A stretch of DNA of 64,000 bases from Lonepinella sp042485795 (GCF_042485795.1 NZ_CP169368.1:1302001-1366000); one strand, 5' to 3'. Counted from the stretch's first letter, positions 17,828-26,506 are shown. A program made the numbers and translations. The notes: generated from the sequence alone by a model not told the origin.

Positions 17828-19279
17828 GTGGTTCAGCACATTAAGTTAGCTCGAGAAAGACGAAAAAGAAAGTCACGTATTAAAGCAGTGATTTTCTTTT
17901 TTGCTTTGTTTTGTCTGATAGTGGGCGGAATTTTAACTTTAAAAAATACGGCTGAAAATAAACCATTAGCAACAGTTGATACATCTGTTGATAATCAATA
18001 TAAAGCATTAACACCAACCGAATCAGCAAGTACATCAAAAGATGGGCAAGCACTATCAACCGTCAACCACGATACAAACTCACAATTAGACGCAACTTCT
18101 TATGATGATGATTTATTAGCTGTAGATGATGAAGTAGATGAGGTGGATCTCAGTGACAAATTACCAGAAGATGCTCAAAGTGCCTTAGATGATTTGTTAG
18201 ATGCGATGGATCAGGCAAAACGTATTACTGATCAGTTTTCTTATACGGTGGTGCGTGGTGATAAATTAAAAGACGTGTTAGAGATGTCAGGGTTAGAGGA
18301 TGAAACCAGTAAAAAGTTGATTGCTAGTTATCCTGAATTAAAAAATCTAAAAGCGGGTCAACAATTCTATTGGATTTTAAATAATGAAAATGAACTGGAA
18401 TATTTAAACTGGCTAGTTTCTGAAAAAGAAGAACGAATTTATGAATTGAAAGATGCTGGCAAATTCGCTCGTCAAATTATTGAGAAGAAAAGTATTTGGA
18501 AGAAAGATGTTCTGAAAGGTAAAATCGAAAGCTCATTACGTGCGAGTTTACGTAATTTAGGCTTGAATAATCGTCAAATTAATCAATTAAGTACCGCACT
18601 TCAATGGCAAGTAAATATAGCAAAATTATCTAAAGGGGATAATTTTGCCGTGTTGGTGACTCGTGAATATTTAGATAATAAACTAACGGGTCAAGGGAAT
18701 GTGGATGCTATTCATATTACTCACAGTGGGGCAAGTTATTATGCCATTCAAGCAGATAACGGACGTTATTACAATCGTCAGGGAGAAACCATTGGCAAGG
18801 GTTTTGCACGTACACCATTACAGCGTCAGGCTCGTATTTCATCGCCGTTTAACCCAGCTCGCCGCCATCCAGTCACTGGACGAGTTCGCCCACATAAAGG
18901 GGTAGATTTTGCAGTACCTGTGGGAACACCAGTAATTTTGCCTGCTGATGGTATTGTAGAAAAAGTGGCTTATCAAGCGGGTGGGGCAGGGCGTTATATT
19001 GTGGTTCGCCATAGCCGTGAATATCAAACGATTTATATGCACTTAAGTAAACCATTGGTGAAAGCAGGACAATCGTTGAAACGTGGTGAGCGTATTGCTT
19101 TAACAGGTAATACGGGTATTTCTACAGGAGCGCATTTACATTATGAATTCCATATCAATGGTCGAGCAGTAAACCCGATGACGATAAAATTACCTGGTAC
19201 TAACTCTGGAATGGCAGATAGAGAGCGTAAAAATTTCTTAGTAAAAGCTAAATCAGCAGAAAGATTTCTTAAATTTTAA
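17828..19279 (+). CDS. mepM: M23-family murein DD-endopeptidase (MepM-like)
   Basis: The 483-residue protein has a basic N-terminus and a single membrane anchor at about residues 19-37, a low-complexity acidic linker, an OapA/LysM-like domain (YTVVRGDKLKDVL, about residue 140) and a C-terminal LytM peptidase. The zinc ligands are visible in HKGVDFAVPVGTP and HLHYEF. It would cut peptide cross-links in periplasmic murein and so permit growth. The start is GTG with AGGAC upstream. It is followed by a terminator made of paired uptake words. Confidence 0.92.
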   Translation: MVQHIKLARERRKRKSRIKAVIFFFALFCLIVGGILTLKNTAENKPLATVDTSVDNQYKALTPTESASTSKDGQALSTVNHDTNSQLDATSYDDDLLAVDDEVDEVDLSDKLPEDAQSALDDLLDAMDQAKRITDQFSYTVVRGDKLKDVLEMSGLEDETSKKLIASYPELKNLKAGQQFYWILNNENELEYLNWLVSEKEERIYELKDAGKFARQIIEKKSIWKKDVLKGKIESSLRASLRNLGLNNRQINQLSTALQWQVNIAKLSKGDNFAVLVTREYLDNKLTGQGNVDAIHITHSGASYYAIQADNGRYYNRQGETIGKGFARTPLQRQARISSPFNPARRHPVTGRVRPHKGVDFAVPVGTPVILPADGIVEKVAYQAGGAGRYIVVRHSREYQTIYMHLSKPLVKAGQSLKRGERIALTGNTGISTGAHLHYEFHINGRAVNPMTIKLPGTNSGMADRERKNFLVKAKSAERFLKF

Positions 19280-19290
19280 GGTTCATGCAG

Positions 19291-19338
19291 AAGTGCGGTG
19301 CAAATCAATTTTAAAAGAATTTGCACCGCACTTTTATT
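19291..19338 (+). terminator. uptake-word hairpin terminator after mepM
   Basis: A perfect 15-bp stem is formed by AAGTGCGGTGCAAAT (19291-19305) and its reverse complement at 19319-19333, with a 13-base loop, then TTATTTT. Both arms contain the complete 9-base DNA uptake word in opposite orientation, the well-known dual use of this word in Haemophilus-type genomes. Confidence 0.9.
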
Positions 19339-19370
19339 TTGAAAAAACGCGTTTTCTATGCTACTCTTAA

Positions 19371-19389
19371 AAATAATAATTCTCATTTG
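19371..19389. promoter_or_regulatory. Fur box upstream of siderophore transporter
   Basis: AAATAATAATTCTCATTTG, whose complement reads CAAATGAGAATTATTATTT, closely resembles the Fur consensus built from repeated GATAAT hexamers. It ends 3 bases before the ATG of the first permease gene, so Fur binding would block transcription or initiation when iron is plentiful. Confidence 0.7.
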
Positions 19390-19392
19390 TTT

Positions 19393-20367
19393 ATGTTCTG
19401 GCTGGGATATAACTTGATTAAACGCCGTTACTTATTTTTACTGGTTATTTTGCTTTCTGTATTATCGCTTTTTATCGGCGTTAGTACGGTCAATCTTGCT
19501 GGTTTATTAGCCTTTGACGGTGAGCAATGGGAAATTTTTTTGATTAGTCGTGTACCACGTTTAGTCAGTATTTTAATTGCTGGAGCCGCTTTAAGTATTT
19601 GTGGCTTAGTCATGCAGCAATTAAGTCGTAACCGTTTTGTTTCACCCACTACTGCTGGCACAATGGACAGTGCAAGATTAGGTATTTTAATTGCTATTTT
19701 ACTGTTTCCGTCTGCCTCAATGCTAGTTAAAACCAGTATTGCCATTGCCGTATCTTTCTTAGGGACGTTGTTATTTATGACGATTTTATCCCGTCTAAAA
19801 TTTAAAGATAGCATTTTTGTTCCCTTAGTGGGGATTATGTTTGGTAATATTATCAGTTCAATTACCGCTTTTATTGCCTATAAAGAAGATCTTTTGCAAA
19901 ACTTGGCAGGTTGGTTACAAGGGGACTTTTCTTTAGTGATGGCAGGGCGTTATGAAATCCTTTATTTTAGTTTACCTGCGTTAATTATAGCTTATTTGTT
20001 TGCTAACCGTTTTTCCATTGTAGGAATGGGGGAAGAATTTGCCACAAATCTCGGGTTAAATTATCAACAGGTTCTGTATTTAGGATTAGCCATTGTGGCG
20101 ACCGTTTCTTCAATTATTATTGTATCGGTCGGCGTGATTCCCTTTTTAGGTTTAATCGTACCGAATTTAGTTACCCTTTATTTAGGTGATAATCTGAAAA
20201 AAATTCTGTCACATACCGCCTTGCTTGGTGCGGTATTTGTACTGTTCTGTGATATTTTAGGGCGTATTGTGATTTATCCTTATGAAATTTCGATTAATGC
20301 TGTAGTAGGTGTATTTGGCAGTGCGATGTTCTTAATTTTATTATTTAAACGTTATCAACAGGGTTAA
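19393..20367 (+). CDS. ferric-siderophore ABC transporter permease (FecCD family)
   Basis: A 324-residue inner-membrane permease with about nine hydrophobic helices. The diagnostic blocks are ISRVPRLVSILIAGAALSICG and QQLSRNRFVSPTTAGTMDSARLG near the N-terminus, and VGVIPFLGLIVPN near the C-terminus. These resemble VctD, CeuB and FatD-type catechol-siderophore permeases. I start at ATG 19393; earlier in-frame TTG codons lie inside the preceding terminator. The gene heads a four-gene operon (two permeases, ATPase, binding protein) behind a Fur box. Confidence 0.9.
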   Translation: MFWLGYNLIKRRYLFLLVILLSVLSLFIGVSTVNLAGLLAFDGEQWEIFLISRVPRLVSILIAGAALSICGLVMQQLSRNRFVSPTTAGTMDSARLGILIAILLFPSASMLVKTSIAIAVSFLGTLLFMTILSRLKFKDSIFVPLVGIMFGNIISSITAFIAYKEDLLQNLAGWLQGDFSLVMAGRYEILYFSLPALIIAYLFANRFSIVGMGEEFATNLGLNYQQVLYLGLAIVATVSSIIIVSVGVIPFLGLIVPNLVTLYLGDNLKKILSHTALLGAVFVLFCDILGRIVIYPYEISINAVVGVFGSAMFLILLFKRYQQG

Positions 20368-20377
20368 CTTATAAAAG

Positions 20378-21334
20378 ATGAAAGTAATTTATCGTCAAAA
20401 ATTAATCCTATTGTTAGTTTTAAGCATTTTAGCCGTATGTGCTTATCTTGGTTATAATTTGCCAAACCGTTGGGAATACGCCCTACATCATAGAGCTTTA
20501 AGCATATTAGCCATTACTTTAACGGGAACTGCGATTGCAGTAGCAACCATGATTTTTCAAGTAGTGGTAAATAATCGTATTCTAACGCCAAGTGTATTAG
20601 GATTAGATTCACTTTATTTATTAATTCAAACCCTAATTATTTTTTTATTTGGTTCAACCACCTTATTGTCAGTCGATCCTATTGTGTTATTTCTGGGTTC
20701 AACGGCAATTATGATTCTGTTCGCTTTATTGCTTTATCATTTTTTATTTAAGCAAGAGCAACAAAATCTGTTTTTTTTATTGTTGGTCGGTATTGTCTTC
20801 GGGACGTTTTTCCAAAGTTTAACCACCTTTATGGAAGTATTAATTGATCCAAATGAATTTCAAATTGCACAGGATATTGGTTTTGCCAGTTTTAATCGGA
20901 TGAATTTGGATATTTTATGGTTGGCGATGGGAATTTTATTGCTGACGATTGCTATCAGTATCCGCTATTGGCGTTATTTTGATGTGTTGGCATTGGGGCG
21001 TGAGCAGGCAATTAATTTAGGTGTGCCGTATCAAAAGATCATTCGTCATTTGCTAATTATTGTGGCAGTTTTGACTTCGGTTTCTACCGCATTAGTTGGA
21101 CCTTTGACCTTTTTGGGTTTGTTGGTAATGAATGTAACTTTTGAGTTTATGCCGACCTTTAAACATAAGATTTTGATTCCGACAGCCATTTTAATGGCAA
21201 TAGTGACCCTAATTATAGGGCAATTATTAGTATCGCAAGTGTTTACCTTTAATACCACATTAAGCATTATTATTAATTTTATCGGTGGGGTATATTTTAT
21301 TTATTTGCTGTTACGAACACAGAAAAAATGGTAG
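20378..21334 (+). CDS. ferric-siderophore ABC transporter permease 2 (FecCD family)
   Basis: The 318-residue second permease is again largely hydrophobic, with RALSILAITLTGTAIAVATMIFQ (segment about residues 35-58) and the VNNRILTPSVLGLDSLY block, followed by a late VGPLTFLGLLV motif. It resembles VctG/CeuC-type partners. It begins 10 bases after the first permease stop and is followed 6 bases later by the ATPase gene. The two permeases probably form a heterodimer in the inner membrane. Confidence 0.89.
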   Translation: MKVIYRQKLILLLVLSILAVCAYLGYNLPNRWEYALHHRALSILAITLTGTAIAVATMIFQVVVNNRILTPSVLGLDSLYLLIQTLIIFLFGSTTLLSVDPIVLFLGSTAIMILFALLLYHFLFKQEQQNLFFLLLVGIVFGTFFQSLTTFMEVLIDPNEFQIAQDIGFASFNRMNLDILWLAMGILLLTIAISIRYWRYFDVLALGREQAINLGVPYQKIIRHLLIIVAVLTSVSTALVGPLTFLGLLVMNVTFEFMPTFKHKILIPTAILMAIVTLIIGQLLVSQVFTFNTTLSIIINFIGGVYFIYLLLRTQKKW

Positions 21335-21340
21335 TAGTTT

Positions 21341-22102
21341 ATGACAATTAAAATTCAAAATATCAGTAAAAGTTATGGTGATAAAAAAGTAGTGGACAAC
21401 GTTTCAGTGAGTATTCCACAGGGTAAAATCACCTCTTTTATTGGACCGAATGGAGCAGGTAAAAGTACCGTATTAGCTATTATGAGCCGTCTATTGTCAC
21501 CTGAGCAAGGCGAAGTGTGGTTAAATAATGTGCCACTGAGCCAACAAAAAAGTAATGAAATTGCTAAACAGCTTTCTATATTAAAGCAATCGAATCATAT
21601 TAATTTGCGGTTAACAGTGGAGGAATTGGTGGCGTTTGGACGTTTTCCTTATAGCAAAGGAAACTTAACTAAAAATGACCGCACTTTTATTGATAATGCC
21701 ATTGGTTATATGAATTTGGCTGATATTCGCCATCAATATATTGATGAACTCAGTGGAGGGCAACGGCAACGAGCTTATATTGCCATGATTTTAGCACAAG
21801 ATACTGATTATATTTTGCTAGATGAACCACTGAATAATTTGGATATGAAGCATTCAGTACAAATTATGCAAGTGTTGAGAAAATTGGTGAATGATCTGCA
21901 AAAAACAGTCGTGATCGTGATCCATGATATTAATTTTGCGTCTTGTTATTCCGATTATATTATTGCGATGAAAAATGGGCAATTAGTGCGACAAGGTTCT
22001 GTAGATGAGATTATGCAAACAGAAGTGCTTGAGCAAATTTATGATATGTCGATTAATATAGAGCATATTCAACAGCAAAAAATTGCAGTTTATTTTAGGT
22101 AA
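21341..22102 (+). CDS. ferric-siderophore ABC transporter ATPase
   Basis: This 253-residue protein powers the transporter. It shows Walker A GPNGAGKST at about residue 34, the Q-loop, the ABC signature LSGGQRQRAYIAM, Walker B YILLDEPLNNLD and the switch His in VIHDINFA. The family is FecE/BtuD-like, and the YDMSINIEHI tail is typical of VctC/CeuD ATPases. One uptake word on the minus strand lies inside the gene (near 21680). It starts 6 bases after the second permease. Confidence 0.93.
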   Translation: MTIKIQNISKSYGDKKVVDNVSVSIPQGKITSFIGPNGAGKSTVLAIMSRLLSPEQGEVWLNNVPLSQQKSNEIAKQLSILKQSNHINLRLTVEELVAFGRFPYSKGNLTKNDRTFIDNAIGYMNLADIRHQYIDELSGGQRQRAYIAMILAQDTDYILLDEPLNNLDMKHSVQIMQVLRKLVNDLQKTVVIVIHDINFASCYSDYIIAMKNGQLVRQGSVDEIMQTEVLEQIYDMSINIEHIQQQKIAVYFR

Positions 22103-22137
22103 GATTTATATATTAACAATTCAAAAAGGAAAACTTT

Positions 22138-23049
22138 ATGAAACACACATTTAAGAAATTCGCTTTAGGCTTATTTGTTGCTATCAATCTAGTAGGGTTT
22201 GCTAACGCTAAAGACATTGAAGTGGAAAATGCCGCAGGTAAACAAATTGTGCCACAAAATCCACATAAAGTAGTGGTATTGGATTTTGCTGCTCTTGATA
22301 TAATTCGTGAATTGGGCGAAAAATCGACTATTGTGGGTACGGTAAAAGGCAAAGTACCTGCTTATTTAGAAGAATTCAAAGATGATAAATATGCGGATAT
22401 GGGAATATCCCCTGATCCTGCATTTGAAAAAATTAATGAGTTAAATCCAGATTTAATTATTGCGTCACCACGTCAGAAAAAACTCATAGAACGTTTAAAA
22501 GACATTGCTCCAGTATTTATGCTCGAAAATGATTTCGCTAATTTTTATCCAACATTCCAATCTAATATTTTAGCTATTGGTAAAATCTTTAATAAAGAAC
22601 AACAAGCTAAACAAAAATTAGAGGCTTTAGATAAGCGTATGTCTGCATTGGCAGAAAAAACTAAGGGGAAAACTGCTTTATTGGCTTTAGTTAATGAAAG
22701 TCGCATCAGTGCTTTTGGTGAACAATCTCGTTATGCCATGGTTTATCAGAACTTTGGTTTTACCCCTATTGATAAATCACTTTCTGCCTCAATTCATGGT
22801 AATAGCATTGGTTTTGAATATGTGGCAGAAAAAAATCCAGAATATTTATTAATTATTGATCGTACTGCAGCTGTAACAGATAAAGTTAATAATGCTCAAC
22901 AAGTATTGAATAATGCAATTATTAACAAAACCCAAGCGGCTCAAAATAACCATATTGTATATTTAAATGCAGCGAATTGGTATTTGGCATTTGGTGGTTT
23001 GGAATCTATGGATGCGATGGTGACTGAAATAGAAAATGCAGTTAATTGA
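22138..23049 (+). CDS. siderophore-binding periplasmic protein
   Basis: The 303-residue protein starts with a clear Sec signal peptide (KHTFKKFALGLFVAINLVGF, cleavage after ANA near residue 24), followed by a class III solute-binding fold: KVVVLDFAALDIIRELGE, ADMGISPDPAFEKINELNPDLI and the C-terminal YLLIIDRTAAVTDK. This is the CeuE/VctP/FatB pattern for catecholate or tetradentate siderophores such as enterobactin fragments. No lipobox Cys is present. It is the last gene of the operon; AAGGAAAA precedes the ATG. Confidence 0.9.
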   Translation: MKHTFKKFALGLFVAINLVGFANAKDIEVENAAGKQIVPQNPHKVVVLDFAALDIIRELGEKSTIVGTVKGKVPAYLEEFKDDKYADMGISPDPAFEKINELNPDLIIASPRQKKLIERLKDIAPVFMLENDFANFYPTFQSNILAIGKIFNKEQQAKQKLEALDKRMSALAEKTKGKTALLALVNESRISAFGEQSRYAMVYQNFGFTPIDKSLSASIHGNSIGFEYVAEKNPEYLLIIDRTAAVTDKVNNAQQVLNNAIINKTQAAQNNHIVYLNAANWYLAFGGLESMDAMVTEIENAVN

Positions 23050-23078
23050 TTGAAATTTTAGGAAAGAATCTATATAAT
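23050..23078 (+). promoter_or_regulatory. ompA: sigma70 promoter upstream of ompA
   Basis: TTGAAA (23050-23055) and TATAAT (23073-23078) are separated by exactly 17 bases. A second weaker pair, TTGATT (23177-23182) and GATAAT (23200-23205), also spaced by 17, lies downstream. Either would give a long ompA leader. Confidence 0.6.
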
Positions 23079-23418
23079 AGAATCTGTTTTAAGGTTGAAC
23101 CAGCTATTTTTTGAATAAAAAATAATCAATTTTAGGCGAGATTGCTTAGTAAATAAGCAGTTCTACGAAAAAATATTTGATTTTTATATTTTCTCATTGG
23201 ATAATACTAATACTTTTGAAGATTTGTCTTAATGAGAATTAAGGCAGATGAATTTGTCAAAAGGATAGTAGGGCAAATTCGTTAACCCTAAAATAGGTAT
23301 ATTCGAAACCATAATATTATGGTGGAGATAATAAACAGTACATCTTTTGTACTCGGAATTCAGCTGAATCCAGCTGATATTTTTGAAATTAGATGACTAA
23401 AACAAGAGGATCATCACA
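23079..23418 (+). promoter_or_regulatory. ompA: long structured ompA leader region
   Basis: This 340-base region before ompA contains no gene that I can support. It has several short inverted repeats: CTTAAT/ATTAAG (23228-23243), the perfect 16-base palindrome ACCATAATATTATGGT (23308-23323), AGTACA/TGTACT just after, and two CAGCTGA-type palindromes near 23360-23375. The ribosome site AGAGGATCATCACA precedes the ATG. In E. coli the ompA leader forms stabilising hairpins; a similar role is inferred. Confidence 0.5.
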
Positions 23419-24477
23419 ATGAAAAAAACAGCTATCGCATTAGCTATCGCTAGTTTAGCAGCAGCATCAGTTGCTCAAGCAGCTCCACAACAAAACACTT
23501 TCTATGTAGGTGCCAAAGCAGGTTGGGCGTCATTCCATGACGGTTATTCTGATTTAGGTGAGGGTGTAAGTGTTAAGAAAAATTCTGTGGCTTACGGTGT
23601 ATTCGGTGGTTACCAAATTCTTAACCAAAATAACCTTGGTTTAGCCGTTGAGTTAGGTTATGATGACTTTGGTCGTGTAAAATTTAAAGAGAATGGTCAA
23701 ACAACATTTAAACATACTAACCACGGTGCTCATTTAAGCTTAAAACCTAGCTATGATTTAGGTGGCTTAACACCAGCTTTATCTGGCTTAGATGTTTACG
23801 GTAAAGTCGGTGCAGCATTAATTCGTTCAGACTATAAAGAATATAATGTTAATGATGCTGTACGTGCTCACAGCTTAAAAACTTCTTTACTTTTAGGTGC
23901 TGGTGTTGAATATGCAATTCTCCCTGAATTGGCATTACGTGTTGAATATAACTGGATTAACAACGTAGGTAAATTAAAAGTTGATGGTGAACGTGTAGAC
24001 TACACACCAGAAATTCACGGTGTAACAGCTGGTTTATCTTACCGTTTCGGTCAAGGTGCAGCTCCTATGGCAGCTCCTGAAGTTGTTAACAAAACTTTCA
24101 CTTTAAACAGTGATGTAACTTTCGCATTCGGTAAATCTACATTAAAACCTGAAGCAGCTGCAACTTTAGACGGTATCTATGGCGAAATCGCTCAAGTAGC
24201 AAACCCAGCAGTACAAGTAAATGGTTATGCTGACCGTATTGGTAAAGATGCTTCAAACTTAAAACTTTCACAACGTCGTGCTGAAACAGTAGCTAACTAC
24301 TTAGTTTCTAAAGGTGTTAATGCTGGTTCTGTAACTGCAACTGGTTACGGTGAAGCAAACCCTGTAACTGGCAACACTTGTGATGCAGTTAAAGGTCGTA
24401 AAGCATTAATCGCTTGTTTAGCACCTGACCGTCGTGTTGACGTTCAAGTTCAAGGTAACAAACAAGTTACTATGTAA
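23419..24477 (+). CDS. ompA: outer membrane protein OmpA (P5-like porin)
   Basis: The 352-residue protein has a 21-residue signal peptide ending SVAQA, an eight-stranded barrel (FYVGAKAGWASF through AGLSYRFG, about residues 26-210), a short Ala/Pro hinge and a C-terminal OmpA domain that binds peptidoglycan (SDVTFAFGKSTLKPEA, then LSQRRAETVANYLVSKG). Two Cys in the C-terminal domain (CDAVKGRKALIAC) match the disulfide in E. coli OmpA. It is a major surface protein. Codon use is strongly biased, as for highly expressed genes. Confidence 0.96.
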   Translation: MKKTAIALAIASLAAASVAQAAPQQNTFYVGAKAGWASFHDGYSDLGEGVSVKKNSVAYGVFGGYQILNQNNLGLAVELGYDDFGRVKFKENGQTTFKHTNHGAHLSLKPSYDLGGLTPALSGLDVYGKVGAALIRSDYKEYNVNDAVRAHSLKTSLLLGAGVEYAILPELALRVEYNWINNVGKLKVDGERVDYTPEIHGVTAGLSYRFGQGAAPMAAPEVVNKTFTLNSDVTFAFGKSTLKPEAAATLDGIYGEIAQVANPAVQVNGYADRIGKDASNLKLSQRRAETVANYLVSKGVNAGSVTATGYGEANPVTGNTCDAVKGRKALIACLAPDRRVDVQVQGNKQVTM

Positions 24478-24514
24478 TTTAGATTTATCTAGTTACTAAA
24501 TAGAAATAACGACT

Positions 24515-24544
24515 AAAAGACCTAAACTAAGTTTAGGTCTTTTT
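24515..24544 (+). terminator. terminator after ompA
   Basis: GACCTAAAC/GTTTAGGTC form a 9-bp stem with a 3-base loop (extended by flanking A/T pairs), followed by TTTTT. Confidence 0.9.
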
Positions 24545-24563
24545 ACATAAATAAGGAATGATT

Positions 24564-25145
24564 ATGAAAAAATGGTTGCTAATTATCCTCGTAGCAGTAA
24601 TCGCAGGGTTCACTCTAATGTCAAGTTACAATGGCTTAGTGAAAGCAGAAGAAGAAATTGATTCAGTGTGGGCAAATGTAGAATCACAATATCAACGCCG
24701 TGCAGATATGATCCCAAATTTGGTCAATACTGTAAAAGGTCAAGCAAATTTCGAAAAAGAAACGTTAACTGGCGTAATTGAAGCTCGAGCGAAAGCTACT
24801 CAAGTGAAAATTGATCCAAATAATATGAGCGAAGAAAACTTAGCTCAGTTCCAACAAAGCCAAGATTCGGTGACTTCTGCATTATCTCGTTTACTTGTTT
24901 CTGTGGAAAAATACCCAGAATTAAAAGCTCACGAAGGTTTTATGAATTTACAAGCTCAGTTAGAAGGTACTGAAAATCGAATTAACAAAGCTCGTAATGA
25001 TTTTAATGCAGCAGCAAAAATTTATAATCAAAAAGTACGCCAATTCCCAACCAAATTAGCTGCCATGATTTTTGGTTTTAAAGATAAGCCGTATTTTAAA
25101 TCTACCGCTGGTGCAGAAAATGCTCCAACAGTAAATTTTAATTAA
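24564..25145 (+). CDS. LemA family membrane protein
   Basis: The 193-residue protein has an N-terminal membrane helix (KKWLLIILVAVIAGFTLM) and then the LemA four-helix fold with the blocks ESQYQRRADMIPNLVNTVKG and RNDFNAAAKIYNQKVRQFP. I choose the ATG at 24564 because AAGGA lies 6 bases before it and directly abuts the alternative ATG at 24558. LemA proteins are inner-membrane proteins of unknown biochemical activity that recur beside TPM-domain genes, as here. Confidence 0.92.
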   Translation: MKKWLLIILVAVIAGFTLMSSYNGLVKAEEEIDSVWANVESQYQRRADMIPNLVNTVKGQANFEKETLTGVIEARAKATQVKIDPNNMSEENLAQFQQSQDSVTSALSRLLVSVEKYPELKAHEGFMNLQAQLEGTENRINKARNDFNAAAKIYNQKVRQFPTKLAAMIFGFKDKPYFKSTAGAENAPTVNFN

Positions 25146-25221
25146 GTAATGTTGGTGCGTGTAAACGCACCATTTTTTGATAATTTTATTGTGCGTCAAC
25201 TCGTGCTAATGAATATAAAAT

Positions 25222-25662
25222 ATGTCTTTATTTTCTCGAATCCCCTTTGATAAAAAACAGATTGAAAGTGCTATTGCTGAATTAGAAAAAAATACCTCCG
25301 CAGAATTGCGAGTGTATATTGAACGTCATTTACCCAAAAATACAGTAAATTTAGATCAGGCTTTAGCCATCTTCAATCAACTAGAAATGCACAAAACCGC
25401 TGCTCGCAATGCAGTATTGATTTATATTGCATACAAAGATCAGCAATGTTCAATTATTGGTGATATAGGTATTCATCAATTTGTTGGTGATGAGTTTTGG
25501 CAAAAGCAATGTCTCTCTATGATTAACTATTTTGGACAAAAGCAATATACTCTCGGGCTTTTATCTGCGATTGAAAAAATAGGTAAAGAGCTGGCAATTC
25601 ATTTTCCTTATCAGCCAGATGACATTAATGAATTACCAAATGAGGTGATAATTGATGACTAA
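25222..25662 (+). CDS. TPM domain protein (cytosolic type)
   Basis: This 146-residue protein has a TPM domain (ESAIAELEKNTSAELRVYIE at the start, later the VLIYIAYKDQQCSIIGDIG segment and GLLSAIEKIGKELAIHFP). It lacks a signal peptide and membrane helix, so it is probably cytoplasmic, unlike its neighbour. It ends by overlapping the following TPM gene by 8 bases. The pairing lemA - short TPM protein - long Gly-tailed TPM protein is a common set; function is not established. Confidence 0.82.
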   Translation: MSLFSRIPFDKKQIESAIAELEKNTSAELRVYIERHLPKNTVNLDQALAIFNQLEMHKTAARNAVLIYIAYKDQQCSIIGDIGIHQFVGDEFWQKQCLSMINYFGQKQYTLGLLSAIEKIGKELAIHFPYQPDDINELPNEVIIDD

Positions 25663-26434
25663 ATTATTAAAAACAATAGTTTTTTTAAGCCTTATTTTTG
25701 TCAGTTTACTGGCAAAATCTACCGAATTTCCATCAGTACCAAATCCATTTCGTTATGTAAATGATTACACTAATACTTTGTCAGAACAGGAAAAACAGTA
25801 TTTTGAAAATAAACTTTATCAATATGGTAAAGAAACTAGCTCACAAATTGCGTTAGTTATTATTCCTACTACAGGTGAACAGGAAATTGCTCAATATACA
25901 GCAGAATTAGGTGATAAATGGGGGATTGGTCGTAAGCAGTTAAATAATGGTGTATTGTTTTTGGTAGCAAAAAATGATCGTAAAATATTTATTGCTACAG
26001 GGCAAGGTTTACAAGGGGTATTAACAGATGCCTTTTTATCTCAACTGATTCGACAAGGTATTTTGCCTTATTTTAAACAGGGTCAATATGCACAGGGTAT
26101 CAATAACGGTTTAGAACATATTATTGCTGCGAGTAAAGGTGAGTATGCTGCTCAAGTAGAAGAAGAGGATCTAATGGATCAAATCGCACCTTTTATCATG
26201 GTAGTAATATTTATCCTATTTGTGTTATTTGGCGAAATAAGTTGGCGTAGAAAACCGTATATTAGCCCAACTGCTAATCATAATTTACAAAATGCAGCGA
26301 TTATTGCAGCATCTGTTTTAAATAGTCGTCGCCGTGGTAGCGGAGGTGGTTTCGGCGGTGGCTTTGGCGGAGGTTCTGGTGGTGGCTTCGGTGGTGGCGG
26401 TTTTGACGGCGGTGGTGCTGGGGGCAGTTGGTAA
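25655..26434 (+). CDS. TPM domain protein with glycine-rich tail (YgcG-like)
   Basis: The 259-residue protein has a signal peptide (about residues 1-22), a periplasmic TPM domain (VNDYTNTLSEQEKQYFENKL, then LGDKWGIGRKQLNNGVLFLVA), a transmembrane helix near residue 180 (FIMVVIFILFVLF), and a C-terminal tail almost entirely of Gly, Phe and Ser with Asp. The start is ATG 25655, with GAGGTGA 6 bases upstream; an in-frame TTG precedes it. The gene overlaps the preceding TPM gene. A role in envelope maintenance is inferred. Confidence 0.88.
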   Translation: MTKLLKTIVFLSLIFVSLLAKSTEFPSVPNPFRYVNDYTNTLSEQEKQYFENKLYQYGKETSSQIALVIIPTTGEQEIAQYTAELGDKWGIGRKQLNNGVLFLVAKNDRKIFIATGQGLQGVLTDAFLSQLIRQGILPYFKQGQYAQGINNGLEHIIAASKGEYAAQVEEEDLMDQIAPFIMVVIFILFVLFGEISWRRKPYISPTANHNLQNAAIIAASVLNSRRRGSGGGFGGGFGGGSGGGFGGGGFDGGGAGGSW

Positions 26435-26476
26435 ACCACACAATATTTTATAATAATTGATAGATTTACTTGGTTA

Positions 26477-26506
26477 TTACACAAGGTCGAAAACTTGTGA
26501 TAGAAT
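26477..26506 (+). promoter_or_regulatory. grxD promoter with palindrome between boxes
   Basis: TGATAGAAT (26498-26506) is an extended -10, with a weak TTACAC at -35. The spacer is framed by the inverted repeat CACAAG (26480-26485) and CTTGTG (26494-26499), which could bind a regulator. Not assigned to a known factor. Confidence 0.4.

Noticed and set aside
19321..19392. Longer N-terminus for the first siderophore permease
   Set aside because: Would start with TTG inside the uptake-word terminator and run through the Fur box; the ATG at 19393 fits the family.
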